Source: Aquabacterium sp. J223
Lineage (GTDB): Bacteria; Pseudomonadota; Gammaproteobacteria; Burkholderiales; Burkholderiaceae_C
Direction: 5' to 3'
Length of the DNA stretch: 64,000 nt
NCBI RefSeq assembly: GCF_024666615.1
Contig: NZ_CP088297.1
Location: 2,542,001-2,606,000 of the forward strand
In this document: piece by piece, positions 42,029 through 52,662 of the stretch
Position numbering within the stretch: the stretch's first letter is position 1
How the letters are laid out: each line of letters starts with the position of its first letter
The notes under the pieces: generated by a model
Told to the model about the DNA's origin: nothing
Databases searched by the model: none
Seen by the model: the letters and a program-made list of their open reading frames with translations, nothing else
Translations under genes and position numbers: made by a program

Positions 42029-42969
42029 GAGAACAGTTCCTCGTAGGTGACGTGTGCCGTGCCGAACTTGCCCACGACGATGCCGCCGGCGCGGTTGGCC
42101 ACCGGCACCGCCTCGCGCAGCGACAAACCCGCCGCCTGCGCCACCGCCAGCGTGGCGATCACGGTGTCGCCGGCGCCGGTGACGTCGAACACCTGCCGCG
42201 CTTCGGCCGGCACGGTGGTGTCGCCCTCGGCGTCGAACAGCGTCATGCCGTCCTCCGACCGGGTCAGCAGCAGGGCGTCCAGGCCCAGCTCGCGGCGCAG
42301 CGCCTCCGCCTTGCGGCGCAGCGTGTCCTCGTCGGACCAGGCGCCGATCACCTGCGCCAGCTCGGCGCGGTTGGGCGTGATGACGGTCGCCCCGGCGTAG
42401 CGCTGGTAGTTCGATCCCTTGGGGTCGACCAGCACCGGCTTGCCCGCGGCCCGGGCGCGCTCGATCATGGTCGGGATGTGGGTCAGGCCGCCCTTGCCGT
42501 AGTCGGAGAACAGCACCACGTCGTGCGCCGCCAGCGCTTCTTGGTAGCGGTCGAGCATGCGGCCCAGGACCTCGTGGTCGGGCTCGCTCTCGAAGTCGGC
42601 GCGCAGCAGCTGCTGGGCGCGGCCGATGAGGCGCAGCTTGACGATGGTCTGCAGCGCCGGATCGGTGGAGAGGATGGTGGCGACGCCCTCGCGCGCCAGC
42701 AGCGCCTGCAGCTGCCGGCCGGGCTCGTCCTCGCCGACCACCGTCAGCAGCGTGGTGCGGGCGCCCAGCGCCTTGGCGTTCAGCGCCACGTTGCCGGCGC
42801 CGCCCAGGCGTTCTTCCTGCCGCCGCACCCGCACCACCGGCACCGGCGCCTCGGGCGAGATGCGCTCGACGTCGCCGAACCAGTAGCGGTCGAGCATGGC
42901 GTCGCCCACCACCAGCACCCGGGCGGCCGCCACGGCCTGCCGGTGAAGGCGCGGCAACGGCGTCGTCAC
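42025..42969 (-). CDS. rfaE1: D-glycero-beta-D-manno-heptose-7-phosphate kinase
   Basis: PfkB-family kinase that phosphorylates heptose-7-phosphate to the 1,7-bisphosphate; the first domain of HldE as a separate protein. The 314 residues contain [15 protein letters not shown] at the start, [14 protein letters not shown] (sugar binding), [28 protein letters not shown], and [17 protein letters not shown] with the catalytic base aspartate. A GTG start at 42969 overlaps the gmhA stop as GTGA. No gmhB phosphatase for the next step is in the window. Confidence 0.95.
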   Translation of the reverse strand: MTTPLPRLHRQAVAAARVLVVGDAMLDRYWFGDVERISPEAPVPVVRVRRQEERLGGAGNVALNAKALGARTTLLTVVGEDEPGRQLQALLAREGVATILSTDPALQTIVKLRLIGRAQQLLRADFESEPDHEVLGRMLDRYQEALAAHDVVLFSDYGKGGLTHIPTMIERARAAGKPVLVDPKGSNYQRYAGATVITPNRAELAQVIGAWSDEDTLRRKAEALRRELGLDALLLTRSEDGMTLFDAEGDTTVPAEARQVFDVTGAGDTVIATLAVAQAAGLSLREAVPVANRAGGIVVGKFGTAHVTYEELFS

Positions 42970-43547
42970 TGCTGCGCCCCGCCCGCCAGCCCCAGTTGCG
43001 CCTCGATCAGCCCGCACAGCGTGTGGCCGATGAGGATGTGCGCCTCCTGGATGCGCGCGGTGGTGCGGCTGGGCACGACGATGCACTGGTCGCACAGGGC
43101 GGCCAGCTGGCCGCCGTCGCGGCCGAGCAGGCCGACGGTGAGGATGCCGAGCGACTTCGCCGCCGCCACCGCCGCGATGACGTTGCCCGAGTTGCCCGAG
43201 GTCGAGATGCCGATCAGCACGTCGCCGGCGCGGCCCAGCCCGAGCACCTGGCGCGAGAAGACCTGGTCGAAGGTGTAGTCGTTGGCGATGCAGGTCAGCG
43301 CCGAGCTGTCGGTGGACAGGGCCAGCGCGGCCAGCGGGCGCCGGTCGTCGATGAAGCGGCCGGTCAGCTCGGCGGCGATGTGCTGGCTGTCGGCGGCCGA
43401 CCCGCCGTTGCCGCAGAGCATCAGCTTGCCGCCGGCGGCAAGCGCCTCGGCGATGCGTCGCCCGGCCGCTTCCACCGCTGGTTCCAGGGCGTCGAGCGCG
43501 GCGAAGAGCGCGCGGTGTTCGTTGAGGTTGGATCGGTAAAGGGACAA
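42966..43547 (-). CDS. gmhA: phosphoheptose isomerase (SIS domain)
   Basis: First step of heptose synthesis: sedoheptulose-7-phosphate to manno-heptose-7-phosphate. The 193 residues match GmhA in length and motifs: [50 protein letters not shown] and [21 protein letters not shown] (zinc-binding His/Glu region). The start is a TTG at 43547 ([14 protein letters not shown]), with GGAG about ten bases upstream; no in-frame ATG or GTG lies close. The only nearby ATG is in another frame and closes after seven codons. The gene leads the heptose operon and is divergent from the protease gene. Confidence 0.9.
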   Translation of the reverse strand: MSLYRSNLNEHRALFAALDALEPAVEAAGRRIAEALAAGGKLMLCGNGGSAADSQHIAAELTGRFIDDRRPLAALALSTDSSALTCIANDYTFDQVFSRQVLGLGRAGDVLIGISTSGNSGNVIAAVAAAKSLGILTVGLLGRDGGQLAALCDQCIVVPSRTTARIQEAHILIGHTLCGLIEAQLGLAGGAQQ

Positions 43548-43802
43548 GGCGTCAGGCTCCGGAGAGATCCGCCATTGTGCCCGGCGCTTCTGCTGTCCCA
43601 GGACGGCCGGACCTGCCGGTCTGCCGAGGAGCCGGGTCGTCACCAGGCTGTTCGACAGAACGCGTCTGGCCCGCGAGTTGCATCGTCTTCGGTGCCGCGT
43701 CAAGAAAGTTTGACCGGTAGAACAGGCTTGCCGAGCAACGCCCATGCCCAACCGGCTATGCTGGCAGCCGTCCGCCCGTCCCCGTCTCCGCAGTACCCGA
43801 CG

Positions 43803-46556
43803 ATGGAAACCTCCCGGCGCCTCCTCCTGCTTCCACGTTCCCTGGCATGGCTGGGCACCGGCGTCGCCGTCCTGCTGGCGGGCTGCGCGTCGCTGCCGCC
43901 TGTGCTGACGGGCCGCGGCGCCGCGGCGCCGGCGCCGGCGCACCTCGGCGGGGCCGCCGCGCCCGCCGCGGCCCCCGCCGCCACCGCGCCGTCGCCGTCG
44001 TCGCTGCCGGCCTTCGCGTCGGTGGTGCGCGACGCCAAGCGCCTGCCCGGCCTGCTGACGCTGTGGCAGCGCGACGACAAGGTGTGGATCGAACTGGCGC
44101 CGGAGGACTTCGGCCGGCCGTTCTTCCTCAGCCCGAAGATCGCCAGCGGCATCGGCGAGGCCGGGCTCTTCGGCGGCATGATGGCCCGCGCCGGCGGCGA
44201 GCCGCTGGGCCGGCCGCAGCTGGTCGAGTTCCGCCGCATCCACCACCAGGTGCAGCTGGTGGCGCGCAACACCGCCTTCGCCGCGCCCGCCGGTTCGGCC
44301 GAGGCGCTGGCGGTGCAGGCCGCCTTCTCGCCGAGCCTGCTGGGCAGCTCGCCGGTCCTGAGCCAGCCCCACCCCGAGCGCAAGACGGTGCTGATCGACG
44401 CCAACGGGCTGTTCGTCAGCGACCTGCTCGGCCTCGGCCTGCAGCTGCAGCGGCGCTACCGCCAGGCCTACGCCTTCGACGCGCGGCATTCGGCCTTCGT
44501 CGACGTGCGGGTCAAGCCCGACGAGGTGGTGCTCAAGGTGCAGAACCACTACGCCACCGCGTCGCTGGCGGCGTCGCAGGCCGGCGGGCCGTCGGTGCCC
44601 GGCACGCTGCCCGACGCGCGCAGCCTGTTCGTGCAGCTGCACTACGCGCTGGCCCGGCTGCCCGAGCAGCCGATGGCCCCGCGCCGCGCCGACCCGCGGC
44701 TGGGGCACTTCACCACCAACTGGAGCGACTTCGGCAACGAGACCGCGCGCAACCCGCGGGTGCGCTGGGTCAACCGCTGGCGCCTGGAGAAGCAGGACCC
44801 GACGGCCGCGCTGTCGCCGCCGGTCAAGCCCATCGTCTTCTGGCTCGACCGCACCATCCCCACCGCGTACCGGGAGGCCATCGCCGCCGGCGTGCTGGAG
44901 TGGAACAAGGCCTTCGAGCGCATCGGCTTCAAGGACGCGCTGGTGGTCAAGGTGCAGCCGGCCGACGCCGACTTCGACACGCTGGACTTCGGCGCGGCGT
45001 CCATCCGCTGGATGACCAACGCGCAGCCGCAGTTCGGCGCCATCGGCCCCAGCCACGTCGACCCGCGCTCGGGCGAGATCCTCGACGCCGACATCGCCTT
45101 CGAGAGCCTGTCCTCGCGTGCGGTGCGCTCGCTGCGCTCGCAGGTCATCGCGCACCCGGGGGCGGCCGCGCACGCCCACCACGACCATGCCGCCCCGGCC
45201 GGTGCCCGGCTGGCCGACCTGGCCCAGCGCTGCGACTTCGCCGACCAGGCGGCCGACCAGCTGGGCTACGCGCTGGACGTGCTGGCCGCCCGCGGCGAAC
45301 TGGCGCCGGACGGCCCCGAGGCGCAGCGCTTCGTGCTCGACTACCTGAAGGACACGTCGATGCACGAGGTCGGCCATGCGCTGGGCCTGCGCCACAACTT
45401 CCGCGCGTCGACCGCCTACGGCGAGCAGCAGCTCAACGACCCGGTGTTCACCCGCGAGAACGGCATCGCCGGCTCGGTGATGGAGTACTCGCCGATCAAC
45501 CTGCCGCGGCCGGGCGAGAAGGGCGGCACCCCGTTCCAGACCACGCTCGGCCCCTACGACCACTGGGCCATCGAGTACGCCTACAAGCCGCTGTCGCCCG
45601 AGCAGGAAGCCGCCGAGCTGGCGCGCATCGCCGGCCGCAACACCGAGCCGGCGCTGGCCTTCGCCACCGACGAGGACCACTTCCTCGGCCTCGACCCCGA
45701 CGCGCTGCAGTTCGACCTCGGCCGCGACCCGGTGGCCTTCGCGCGCAAGCGCATCGAGATCGCCCGCGACCTGCTCAAGCGCCAGGAGTCGCGCAGCCTC
45801 AAGGCCAGCGAGGACTACTCGGTGCTGCGCCGCTCGGTCAGCTTCGCGCTGCGCGACGTCGGCCGCGCCGCCAACGTGCTCACGCGGCAGATCGGCGGCG
45901 TGCGCACGCTGCGCGATTTCCCCGGCTCCGGCCGCGACCCGCTGGTGCCGGTGCCCGCCGGCCAGCAACGCGAGGCGCTGGACCTGCTCGCCCGCGCGGT
46001 GCTGGCCCCCGACGGCCTGCGCATCTCGCCGGCGCTGGCGCGCCGGCTGGCGCCCGACTTCCAAGAGCGCACCGACGCCGTCTTCGACGGCGCCGACAGC
46101 GTGCAGACCGACTTCTCGCTCAACACCAGCGTCGCCGACCTGCAGCGCAACGTGCTCGGCCAGTTGATGAGCGACGCGGTGCTGTCCCGCCTGGTCGACA
46201 GCGAGGCCAAGAGCCGCCCCGGCGAGGCCTTCAGCGTGGGAGAGCTCTACCAGCGCCTGGGCCGCGAGGTGTGGAGCGAACTCGTCGCGCCCAAGCTGGC
46301 CGACATCGCCCCGGTGCGCCGCGAACTGCAGCGCGAGCACGTCACCCGGCTGGCCGCGCTGCTGCTGCGGCCGTCCAGCCTGAGCCGCAGCGACGCGCGC
46401 AGCCTGCTGCGCCTGGATGCGCAGGGTCTGGTGCAGCGGCTGCAGGTGGCCCAGGCGCAGCCCGGCCTGCCCCTGGCCACGCAGGCGCACCTGGCCGACA
46501 GCATGGAGACGCTGCAGCAGGCGCTGGCCGCGCGCCTGCAGCGCGCCGGGCTCTAG
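43803..46556 (+). CDS. zinc-dependent metalloprotease lipoprotein (DUF5118-DUF5117-DUF4953 type)
   Basis: A 917-residue secreted protease. The signal [13 protein letters not shown] carries a lipobox (LAGC), so it is anchored. A Pro/Ala-rich linker follows, then the two beta-rich domains of this class ([35 protein letters not shown]) and the catalytic metzincin-like domain with [13 protein letters not shown] (zinc His 521, 525, 531; acid Glu 522) and a met-turn-like SVMEYSP. The C-terminal 300 residues are helical. The family is common in Bacteroidetes and Burkholderiales and its substrates are unknown. ATG 43803 lacks a ribosome site; an upstream ATG at 43758 is possible. Its stop CTAG is shared with the convergent gene. 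Confidence 0.88.
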   Translation: METSRRLLLLPRSLAWLGTGVAVLLAGCASLPPVLTGRGAAAPAPAHLGGAAAPAAAPAATAPSPSSLPAFASVVRDAKRLPGLLTLWQRDDKVWIELAPEDFGRPFFLSPKIASGIGEAGLFGGMMARAGGEPLGRPQLVEFRRIHHQVQLVARNTAFAAPAGSAEALAVQAAFSPSLLGSSPVLSQPHPERKTVLIDANGLFVSDLLGLGLQLQRRYRQAYAFDARHSAFVDVRVKPDEVVLKVQNHYATASLAASQAGGPSVPGTLPDARSLFVQLHYALARLPEQPMAPRRADPRLGHFTTNWSDFGNETARNPRVRWVNRWRLEKQDPTAALSPPVKPIVFWLDRTIPTAYREAIAAGVLEWNKAFERIGFKDALVVKVQPADADFDTLDFGAASIRWMTNAQPQFGAIGPSHVDPRSGEILDADIAFESLSSRAVRSLRSQVIAHPGAAAHAHHDHAAPAGARLADLAQRCDFADQAADQLGYALDVLAARGELAPDGPEAQRFVLDYLKDTSMHEVGHALGLRHNFRASTAYGEQQLNDPVFTRENGIAGSVMEYSPINLPRPGEKGGTPFQTTLGPYDHWAIEYAYKPLSPEQEAAELARIAGRNTEPALAFATDEDHFLGLDPDALQFDLGRDPVAFARKRIEIARDLLKRQESRSLKASEDYSVLRRSVSFALRDVGRAANVLTRQIGGVRTLRDFPGSGRDPLVPVPAGQQREALDLLARAVLAPDGLRISPALARRLAPDFQERTDAVFDGADSVQTDFSLNTSVADLQRNVLGQLMSDAVLSRLVDSEAKSRPGEAFSVGELYQRLGREVWSELVAPKLADIAPVRRELQREHVTRLAALLLRPSSLSRSDARSLLRLDAQGLVQRLQVAQAQPGLPLATQAHLADSMETLQQALAARLQRAGL

Positions 46557-47518
46557 GTCGGCCGCAGCGCGCGGCCCAGCCAGGCCGCGCCGCGCACGCC
46601 GCTGGCGTCGCCGTGCAGCGCCGGTGCGAGCCGGGTGCGCACCGCGTCCTGCAGGCCGCCGCTGAAGACATGCGCCGTCCAGCGCTGCGGCACCTGCTCG
46701 TACAGGTGCGCCATGCGCGAGACGCCGCCGCCGAGCACGATCACGTCAGGGTCGAGCAGGTCGATGACCATCGCCAGGCCGCGCGCCAGCCGCTCGGCGT
46801 GGCGGTCCAGCGTGGCGCGGGCGGTGGCGTCGCCGGCCAGGGCCGCGGCAGCCAGTTCGATCGCCGAGCGTCGCTGCCCCGTCGCCGCCTCGTGGTCGCG
46901 GGCGATCGCGGGGCCGCTGAGCAGCGTCTCGACGCAGCCGCGCCGACCGCAGTAGCAGGGCCAGCGGAGTTCGTCGGCCGTGGCCCAGGGCAGCGGCACA
47001 TGCCCCCATTCGCCGGCCAGCCCGTTCGGCCCCTGCAGCACGCGGCCGTGCACCACGATGCCCGCCCCCACGCCGGTGCCGAGGATGGCGGCGAACACCA
47101 CGTCCGCGCCCGCGCCGGCCCCGTCGGCGGCCTCCGAGGCCGCCAGGCAGTTGGCGTCGTTGGCGACGGCCACCGGCTGGCCCAGGCGCGCCTGCAGGTC
47201 GGCCTGCAGCGGCCGGCCGTTGAGGCAGGTGGAGTTGGCGTTCTTGATGAGCCCGGCGGCCGTCGCGCTGCCCGGGGTGCCGATGCCGAGGGTGGGCCGG
47301 GCCGGGGCGCTGTGGTCGCGCGCCTCGTCGACCAGGGCGACGATCGCGGCGAGCGTGGCGTCGTAGTCGCCGGCCGGCGTCGGCCGCCGCCGGCGCCAGG
47401 TCTCGCGGCCGTCGGCGTCGATCAGCACGGCCTCGACCTTGGTGCCGCCGAGGTCGACGCCCAGGGCGGGCACGGCGGCGGGCTGGTCCCGGGCCGCCGG
47501 ATGGGTGTCGCTGTTCAC
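46553..47518 (-). CDS. ROK family sugar kinase
   Basis: A 321-residue kinase of the ROK group. [17 protein letters not shown] binds the phosphate, [12 protein letters not shown] the sugar and [13 protein letters not shown] carries the Glu/His pair, and [17 protein letters not shown] is the zinc-binding consensus. [12 protein letters not shown] and [13 protein letters not shown] hold the catalytic aspartate (in NDAN). Members phosphorylate glucose, fructose, N-acetylglucosamine or mannose; the sequence does not decide. No sugar transport gene is nearby, so the pathway is open. Converges with the metalloprotease gene: their stops share the palindrome CTAG. Confidence 0.9.
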   Translation of the reverse strand: MNSDTHPAARDQPAAVPALGVDLGGTKVEAVLIDADGRETWRRRRPTPAGDYDATLAAIVALVDEARDHSAPARPTLGIGTPGSATAAGLIKNANSTCLNGRPLQADLQARLGQPVAVANDANCLAASEAADGAGAGADVVFAAILGTGVGAGIVVHGRVLQGPNGLAGEWGHVPLPWATADELRWPCYCGRRGCVETLLSGPAIARDHEAATGQRRSAIELAAAALAGDATARATLDRHAERLARGLAMVIDLLDPDVIVLGGGVSRMAHLYEQVPQRWTAHVFSGGLQDAVRTRLAPALHGDASGVRGAAWLGRALRPT

Positions 47519-47592
47519 GCCCGAAGGCTAGCAGCCGGCGGCACCGCTTCAGTGCGCTCGCCGACCGCCGATAGCCGTTCGACGGCGGGCGC

Positions 47593-49170
47593 ATGGCCCC
47601 GCGACCCCTGATGTGGACGTTCTCGATGCCGAAGTTGACCCTCTACCGCCTGTTGTGGCTGCCCGCGCTGACCATGGCGCTGATCATCCTGGCCCTGTCG
47701 CTCTTCACCTGGCACGGCACCCTCGGCTCGGTGCAGCAGGCCGCCGTCGACCAGGAAGCCCAGATGGCCAAGCTGCCGCTGGTGATGCGCTGGGCCGGGC
47801 TGACCGAGGCCAATGCGGCGCGCACCGTGGCGGCCTTGCAGACCAGCGACGCTGCGCTGGCCGAGTCGTTGGCGGCCGAGATCAAGGCCACCTCGGGCCG
47901 CATCTCCGAGCTGCAGAAGGCGGTCGAAGCCGCCTGCACCGCCGACGACGAGAAGGCGGGCATCGCCCGGGTCGCCGCCGAGCGCACGCGCTACCTGGAA
48001 ACGCGCACGGCCGCCGCCAAACTGAAGGCCGACGGCCAGACCCAGGCCGCGCTCGACACGCTGAAGGATCGGGTGCGGCCGGCGCTGGCCGACTACCTCG
48101 CCGCCCAGCAGGCTTTCGTCGAACTGCAGATCGCGAGGACCAAGGCGCTGGGCGACGGTGTCGGCCGGGCGCGCACGCGCAACGTCGTCGTCAGCACCGG
48201 CCTGAGCGCCGGCCTGGTGCTGGTGCTGGTCGGCATCACGCTGGTCCTCACGCGGCGCATCTGTCCGCCGCTGCGGGCGGTGGCGGAGCGTGCGCGCCGC
48301 ATCGGCGCCGGCGACCTGAGCGATGCCGCCGGGCGCGACCGCGACGACGAGATCGGGGACGTGCAGCAGGCGCTGCAGGAGATGGCGCTGGCGCTGCGCG
48401 GCACGCTGGCCAAGGTGCGTGAGGCGGCCGACAGCGTGTCGGTGGCGGCCAGCGAGATCGCCGGCGGCAACGCCGACCTCAGCCAGCGCACCGAGCACAC
48501 CGCGGCCAACCTGCAGCATGCGGCCTCGGCGGTGGAGCAGCTGACCAGCACCGCCGCACGTGCCAGCGAATCGGCGCAGACGGTGGACCAGCTCGCCGGC
48601 TCGGCCGCCGACGTCGCGACCCGGGGCGGCGAGGTGGTGTCCCGGGTGGTGGCCACCATGGACCAGATCCACGGCAGCTCGAAGAAGATCGCCGAGATCA
48701 TCGGCGTCATCGACGGCATCGCCTTCCAGACCAACATCCTGGCCTTGAACGCCGCGGTGGAAGCGGCGCGGGCCGGCGAGCAGGGCCGCGGCTTCGCGGT
48801 GGTCGCCGGCGAGGTCCGCAGCCTGGCCCAGCGCTCGGCCGAAGCGGCCCGGGAGATCAAGGGCCTGATCGGCAGCAGCGTCGAGCGCGTGGAGGCGGGC
48901 AGCCGGCTGGTCGGCGACGCGGGCGGCACCATGGGCGAGATCGTGGCCAGCGTGCGCCGGGTGACCGACATGGTCGGTGAGATCCGCGCCGCGGCGCACG
49001 AGCAGCGCCAGGGCCTCGACCACGTCAACGGCTCGGTGGTGGAGCTCGACCGGATGACGCAGCAGAACGCCGCGCTGGTCGAGCAGTCGGCCGCCGCGGC
49101 GCAGAGCCTGAAGGACCAGGCGGCACGGCTGGCCGGCCTGGTGGCCTCCTTCAAGCTCGGCGCCGCCTGA
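47593..49170 (+). CDS. methyl-accepting chemotaxis protein
   Basis: A 525-residue membrane receptor. TM1 (LLWLPALTMALIILALSLF, about residues 20-38) and TM2 (VVVSTGLSAGLVLVLVGITLVL, given as about 195-216) enclose a helical periplasmic domain of 155 residues, consistent with a four-helix-bundle sensor. Then come a HAMP domain (PPLRAVAERARRIGAGDL) and the signalling region with the invariant tip [18 protein letters not shown]. Methylation-type glutamine/glutamate pairs occur on both flanks. No C-terminal CheR-binding pentapeptide is present. ATG at 47593 is used; ATG at 47611 or 47626 is also possible. Ligand unknown. Confidence 0.92.
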   Translation: MAPRPLMWTFSMPKLTLYRLLWLPALTMALIILALSLFTWHGTLGSVQQAAVDQEAQMAKLPLVMRWAGLTEANAARTVAALQTSDAALAESLAAEIKATSGRISELQKAVEAACTADDEKAGIARVAAERTRYLETRTAAAKLKADGQTQAALDTLKDRVRPALADYLAAQQAFVELQIARTKALGDGVGRARTRNVVVSTGLSAGLVLVLVGITLVLTRRICPPLRAVAERARRIGAGDLSDAAGRDRDDEIGDVQQALQEMALALRGTLAKVREAADSVSVAASEIAGGNADLSQRTEHTAANLQHAASAVEQLTSTAARASESAQTVDQLAGSAADVATRGGEVVSRVVATMDQIHGSSKKIAEIIGVIDGIAFQTNILALNAAVEAARAGEQGRGFAVVAGEVRSLAQRSAEAAREIKGLIGSSVERVEAGSRLVGDAGGTMGEIVASVRRVTDMVGEIRAAAHEQRQGLDHVNGSVVELDRMTQQNAALVEQSAAAAQSLKDQAARLAGLVASFKLGAA

Positions 49171-49190
49171 GGGCTGCGTCGATGGCGGCC

Positions 49191-51002
49191 CTAACGCGGC
49201 GCGGTGCGGGCCTGCAGCCAGGCCAGCGACTCGCCCTGCAGGCGGGGCGCCAGGCGCTCGCGCACCACCGCGTGGTAGGCGTTGAGCCAGTCCAGTTCGT
49301 CCGGCCGCAGCAACCCGGGCTCCAGGCAACGGGTGTCGATGGGGCACAGCGTCAGCGTCTCGAACGCCAGCATCTCGCCGAAGGCACCGTGCTCGGGCGT
49401 GTCCACCGGCACGTTGAGCACCAGGTTCTCGATGCGCACGCCCCAGCGGCCGGGCCGGTACAGGCCGGGCTCGTTGCTGGTGATCATGCCGGGCTCCATC
49501 GCCATCGTCGCCTCGGGCACCGCCTTGGAGATCGATTGCGGGCCCTCGTGCACGTTGAGGAAGTAGCCCACGCCGTGGCCGGTGCCGTGGCCGTAGTCCA
49601 GCCCGTGTTCCCACAGCGGTGCGCGAGCGATGGCGTCCAGCATCGGCGACAGCGTGCCGCGCGGGAAGCGGGTGCGTGACAGCGCCACCATGCCCTTGAG
49701 CACCAGGGTGTAGTCGCGCCGCTGGGCATCGGTCGGCGTGCCGATCGGCCAGACGCGGGTGATGTCGGTGGTGCCGCCGAGGTACTGGCCGCCGGAGTCG
49801 ATCAGCAGCAGGCCCTGGCCCTCGATGGCGGCATGCGAGTCGGCGGTGGCCCGGTAGTGCGGCATCGCGCCGTTGGCGTTGAAGCCGGCGATCGTCGGGA
49901 AGGACAGGCCCATGAAGCCCGGCTGCTGCGCGCGCTCGGCGGTCAGCCATTCGTCCACCGTCAGCTCGGTCAGCCGCTCACCGCGGGCCAGCGCGGCCTC
50001 GAAGCGGGCGTAGAAGCGGCACATCGCCACCCCGTCCTCGACCATGGCCTGGCGCACGAAGGCGGCTTCCTCCGCCGTCTTGCGGCTCTTGGCCAGCGTG
50101 CTCGGGTTGATCGCCTCGACCACCCGAGCGCCGTCGGCCACCGACTGGCGCAGGCCGTGGGTGATGCGCTTCGGGTCGACCAGCAGCACCGCGCCGGACG
50201 GCAGCGACGCCAGCGCCCGCGGCGCCTCGGCGTAGTCGCTCACGGTGACGCCGTCGGCCGCCAGGTCGGCCTGCAGGTCGGCGGGCACCTTGGCCGGCGA
50301 GGTGAACAGCACGGCGTTGTCCAACCCGACGAGCAGGTGGGCCAGGAACACCGGGTTGTGGTCGACGTCGGCGCCGCGCAGGTTGGTGATCCAGGCGATG
50401 TCGTCGACGGTGGAGACGAAGTGGTGGCTGGCGCCGTGGCGGGCCATCGCCTCGCGCAGTTGGGCCAGCTTCGCGGCGCGCGTCACCGCCGCCTGCGGCG
50501 GCCGGTGGGCGTAGACCGGTTCGGTGGGCAGGGTGGGACGGTCGGGCCACACCGCGGTCAGCAGGTCGAGGTCGGTGCGCAGGCCGACACCGGCGGCGGC
50601 CAGCGTGGCGGCCAGCTGCTGCGCGGTGGCCAGGCCCAGCACTTGGCCGTCCACCGCCAGCGTGTCGCCCGCCTTCAGCCGCGCGGTGACCCAGTCGGTG
50701 AGGTGGACCAGCGCGCCGTTCGGCACCTTCACCAGGTCGATGCCCGAGCCGGCCAGTTGCAGGTCGGCCTGGGACCAGTAGCGGCTGTCGGCGAAGAGCG
50801 CGGCCTGTTCGTGCGTGACCACCAGCGTGCCCATCGAGCCGGTGAAGCCCGAGAGCCACTCGCGGCCCTGCCAGCGGCCGGGCAGGTACTCAGACAGGTG
50901 CGGATCGGACGAGGGCACGAGCAGCGCCTGCAGCCCTTCCCGCGACAGCGCGTCGCGAACGGCCTGCAGGCGCAGGCGGGCCGGGGAGGTGGCGGTGTCC
51001 AT
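49191..51002 (-). CDS. aminopeptidase P family protein (M24B, Xaa-Pro aminopeptidase type)
   Basis: Releases N-terminal residues from peptides with proline in second position. The 603-residue protein has the three-domain form: two creatinase-like N-terminal domains and the pita-bread catalytic domain. Metal ligands are visible as LIDSGGQYLGGTTDITRVW (two Asp), DYGHGTGHGVGYFLNVHEGP (His), SNEPGLY (Glu) and FETLTLCPID (Glu). Cytoplasmic; no signal peptide. Faces the chemotaxis receptor and precedes the dehydrogenase gene on the same strand by nine bases in the reverse direction. Confidence 0.93.
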   Translation of the reverse strand: MDTATSPARLRLQAVRDALSREGLQALLVPSSDPHLSEYLPGRWQGREWLSGFTGSMGTLVVTHEQAALFADSRYWSQADLQLAGSGIDLVKVPNGALVHLTDWVTARLKAGDTLAVDGQVLGLATAQQLAATLAAAGVGLRTDLDLLTAVWPDRPTLPTEPVYAHRPPQAAVTRAAKLAQLREAMARHGASHHFVSTVDDIAWITNLRGADVDHNPVFLAHLLVGLDNAVLFTSPAKVPADLQADLAADGVTVSDYAEAPRALASLPSGAVLLVDPKRITHGLRQSVADGARVVEAINPSTLAKSRKTAEEAAFVRQAMVEDGVAMCRFYARFEAALARGERLTELTVDEWLTAERAQQPGFMGLSFPTIAGFNANGAMPHYRATADSHAAIEGQGLLLIDSGGQYLGGTTDITRVWPIGTPTDAQRRDYTLVLKGMVALSRTRFPRGTLSPMLDAIARAPLWEHGLDYGHGTGHGVGYFLNVHEGPQSISKAVPEATMAMEPGMITSNEPGLYRPGRWGVRIENLVLNVPVDTPEHGAFGEMLAFETLTLCPIDTRCLEPGLLRPDELDWLNAYHAVVRERLAPRLQGESLAWLQARTAPR

Positions 51003-51011
51003 CGCCGAATT

Positions 51012-52454
51012 CTAGGCAGCGGGCTTCGTGTCGGGCGGCGGCGGCGCAGCGGCGTCGAGCGGCGTGGCGGGCTCGGCGATGACGCGGGCGTGGCGGTCGA
51101 ACGTCCAGTAGGCCCAGGCCCAGTGGAACAGCACGATCACCCGGCTGCGGAAGTCGATCAGGAAGAAGACGTGGGCGAAGAGCCAGAACAGCCAGGCGGC
51201 GAAGCCCGACCACTTGAGGTGGCCGAACACCGGCGCTTCGAGCTGCACCACGGCGGCCTTGCGGCCGATGGTGGCCAGCGAGCCGTAGTCGCGGTAGCGG
51301 AAGGCGCGCGTGGGCGCCTTGCGCAGGCGCGCCAGCAGGTTGTCGGCGGCGGTGCGGCCCATCTGCTTGGCCGCCGGGCTGACGCCGGGCACGGGGCGCG
51401 GGTCGTGCGGATTCGGCGCGGCGTCCTGGCCGGCCCCCGGCGCCGCGGCCGCGGGCCGCTCCCGCGTGGCCGGGTCGCGGAAGCTGTACGCATTGGCCAG
51501 GTCGCCGATGACGCTGATCTCCGGGTGGCCGGGCAGGCTGAGGTCGGGCAGCACCTCGAGCCGGCCGGCGCGGTCGACCGTCGCCCCGGTGGTGGCGGCC
51601 AGCCGGCGGCCCAGCGGCGAGGCCGCCACCCCGGCGGCCCACAGCACGGTGTGCGCCGGCAAATGCTCGGACGCCTCACCGTCCTGGTAACTCACCCCGT
51701 CGGCGTCGATGGCGGTGACGCGGCAGCCGGTGCGCACTTCCACGCCCAGCCGTTCCAGCTGCCGGCGTGCGCTGTCCGACAGCGCCTCGTCGAAGGCGCC
51801 GAGCACCCGCGGGGAGCCCTCGATGAGCACCACGCGGGCCTGCCGGCTGTCGATGCGGCGGAACTCGTCGGCCAGCGTGTGGCGCGCGATCTCCACCACC
51901 GCGCCGGCCAGCTCGACGCCGGTGGGTCCGGCGCCGACGATGACGAAGTTCAGCCAGGCCTGCCGGGCGGCGGGGTCCTCGCAGCGCTCGGCCCGTTCGA
52001 AGGCGCCGATGACGCGGGCGCGGATGTCGAACGCATCGGCCAGCGTCTTCAGGCCGGGCGCCACGGCGGCCCAGTCGTCATGGCCGAAATAGCTGTGCGT
52101 GGCGCCGGCGGCGACGATCAGGTGGTCGTAGTCGAGCCGGCCGCCGTCGGCCAGCCGCACGCAGCGTGACGCCGCATCGACGTCGGCCACCTCGCCCTGC
52201 AGCACCGTCAGGTTGCCGCGGCGGATCTGCCGGCGCAGCACATGGCGGATCGGCGCCGACACCGCCGGCGCGCTGAGCGTGGCGGTGGCCACCTGGTAGA
52301 GCAGCGGCTGGAACAGGTGGTGGTTGGTGCGGTCGACCAGCGTCACGTCCACGTCGGCCCGCGACAGCCGCTGCACCGCGGCCAGGCCGCCGAAGCCGCA
52401 ACCGACGATGAGGACCCGGGGCCGGGACGTGGGAGCGGGGAGGGACGCGGTCAT
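51012..52454 (-). CDS. ndh: type II NADH:quinone oxidoreductase (NDH-2)
   Basis: Single-subunit membrane dehydrogenase passing electrons from NADH to quinone without pumping protons. The 480 residues hold a FAD-binding VLIVGCGFGGLAAVQRL near the start, ATATLSAPAV in the substrate region, a second nucleotide site FVIVGAGPTGVELAGAV for NADH, IGDLANAYSF, and a C-terminal amphipathic/hydrophobic segment (WLFWLFAHVFFLIDFRSRVI) that anchors it to the membrane. A roughly 20-residue Ala/Pro/Gly-rich insertion precedes VPGVSPAAKQMG. ATG at 52454 is chosen as MTASLP; the leader has no strong ribosome site. Confidence 0.92.
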   Translation of the reverse strand: MTASLPAPTSRPRVLIVGCGFGGLAAVQRLSRADVDVTLVDRTNHHLFQPLLYQVATATLSAPAVSAPIRHVLRRQIRRGNLTVLQGEVADVDAASRCVRLADGGRLDYDHLIVAAGATHSYFGHDDWAAVAPGLKTLADAFDIRARVIGAFERAERCEDPAARQAWLNFVIVGAGPTGVELAGAVVEIARHTLADEFRRIDSRQARVVLIEGSPRVLGAFDEALSDSARRQLERLGVEVRTGCRVTAIDADGVSYQDGEASEHLPAHTVLWAAGVAASPLGRRLAATTGATVDRAGRLEVLPDLSLPGHPEISVIGDLANAYSFRDPATRERPAAAAPGAGQDAAPNPHDPRPVPGVSPAAKQMGRTAADNLLARLRKAPTRAFRYRDYGSLATIGRKAAVVQLEAPVFGHLKWSGFAAWLFWLFAHVFFLIDFRSRVIVLFHWAWAYWTFDRHARVIAEPATPLDAAAPPPPDTKPAA

Positions 52455-52533
52455 GGCAGGGCGAGTTTGCCAATGCCGTGCCCGGCGCACCCGGGCAGGG
52501 CATGGACTTCACCCGCCGCTCGACGCTGGTGCG

Positions 52534-52561
52534 AAAAAAACCCCCTGCCGCAGGCAGGAGG
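52534..52561 (-). terminator. rho-independent terminator of the nrt operon
   Basis: On the minus strand, arms CCTGCC and GGCAGG with a 3-base loop (plus outer pairs) are followed by GGG and seven T. It lies about 100 bases after the nrtD stop and ahead of the NDH-2 gene. The 208-base gap 52455-52662 contains nothing else. Confidence 0.85.
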
Positions 52562-52662
52562 GTTGGACGAAAGGGCCGCGGCCCTGCTGAGGAGATAGAC
52601 AGACACTGAACCAGTGCCGCGCCATCTTTCGCAAGGTCCATGCCACGTCGGCCGGTGACCGG

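Noticed and set aside
42966-46490. A 1174-residue open frame on the minus strand opposite the metalloprotease gene
   Set aside because: Only its last part (gmhA) resembles a known protein; the rest is a low-complexity shadow of the GC-rich protease gene.
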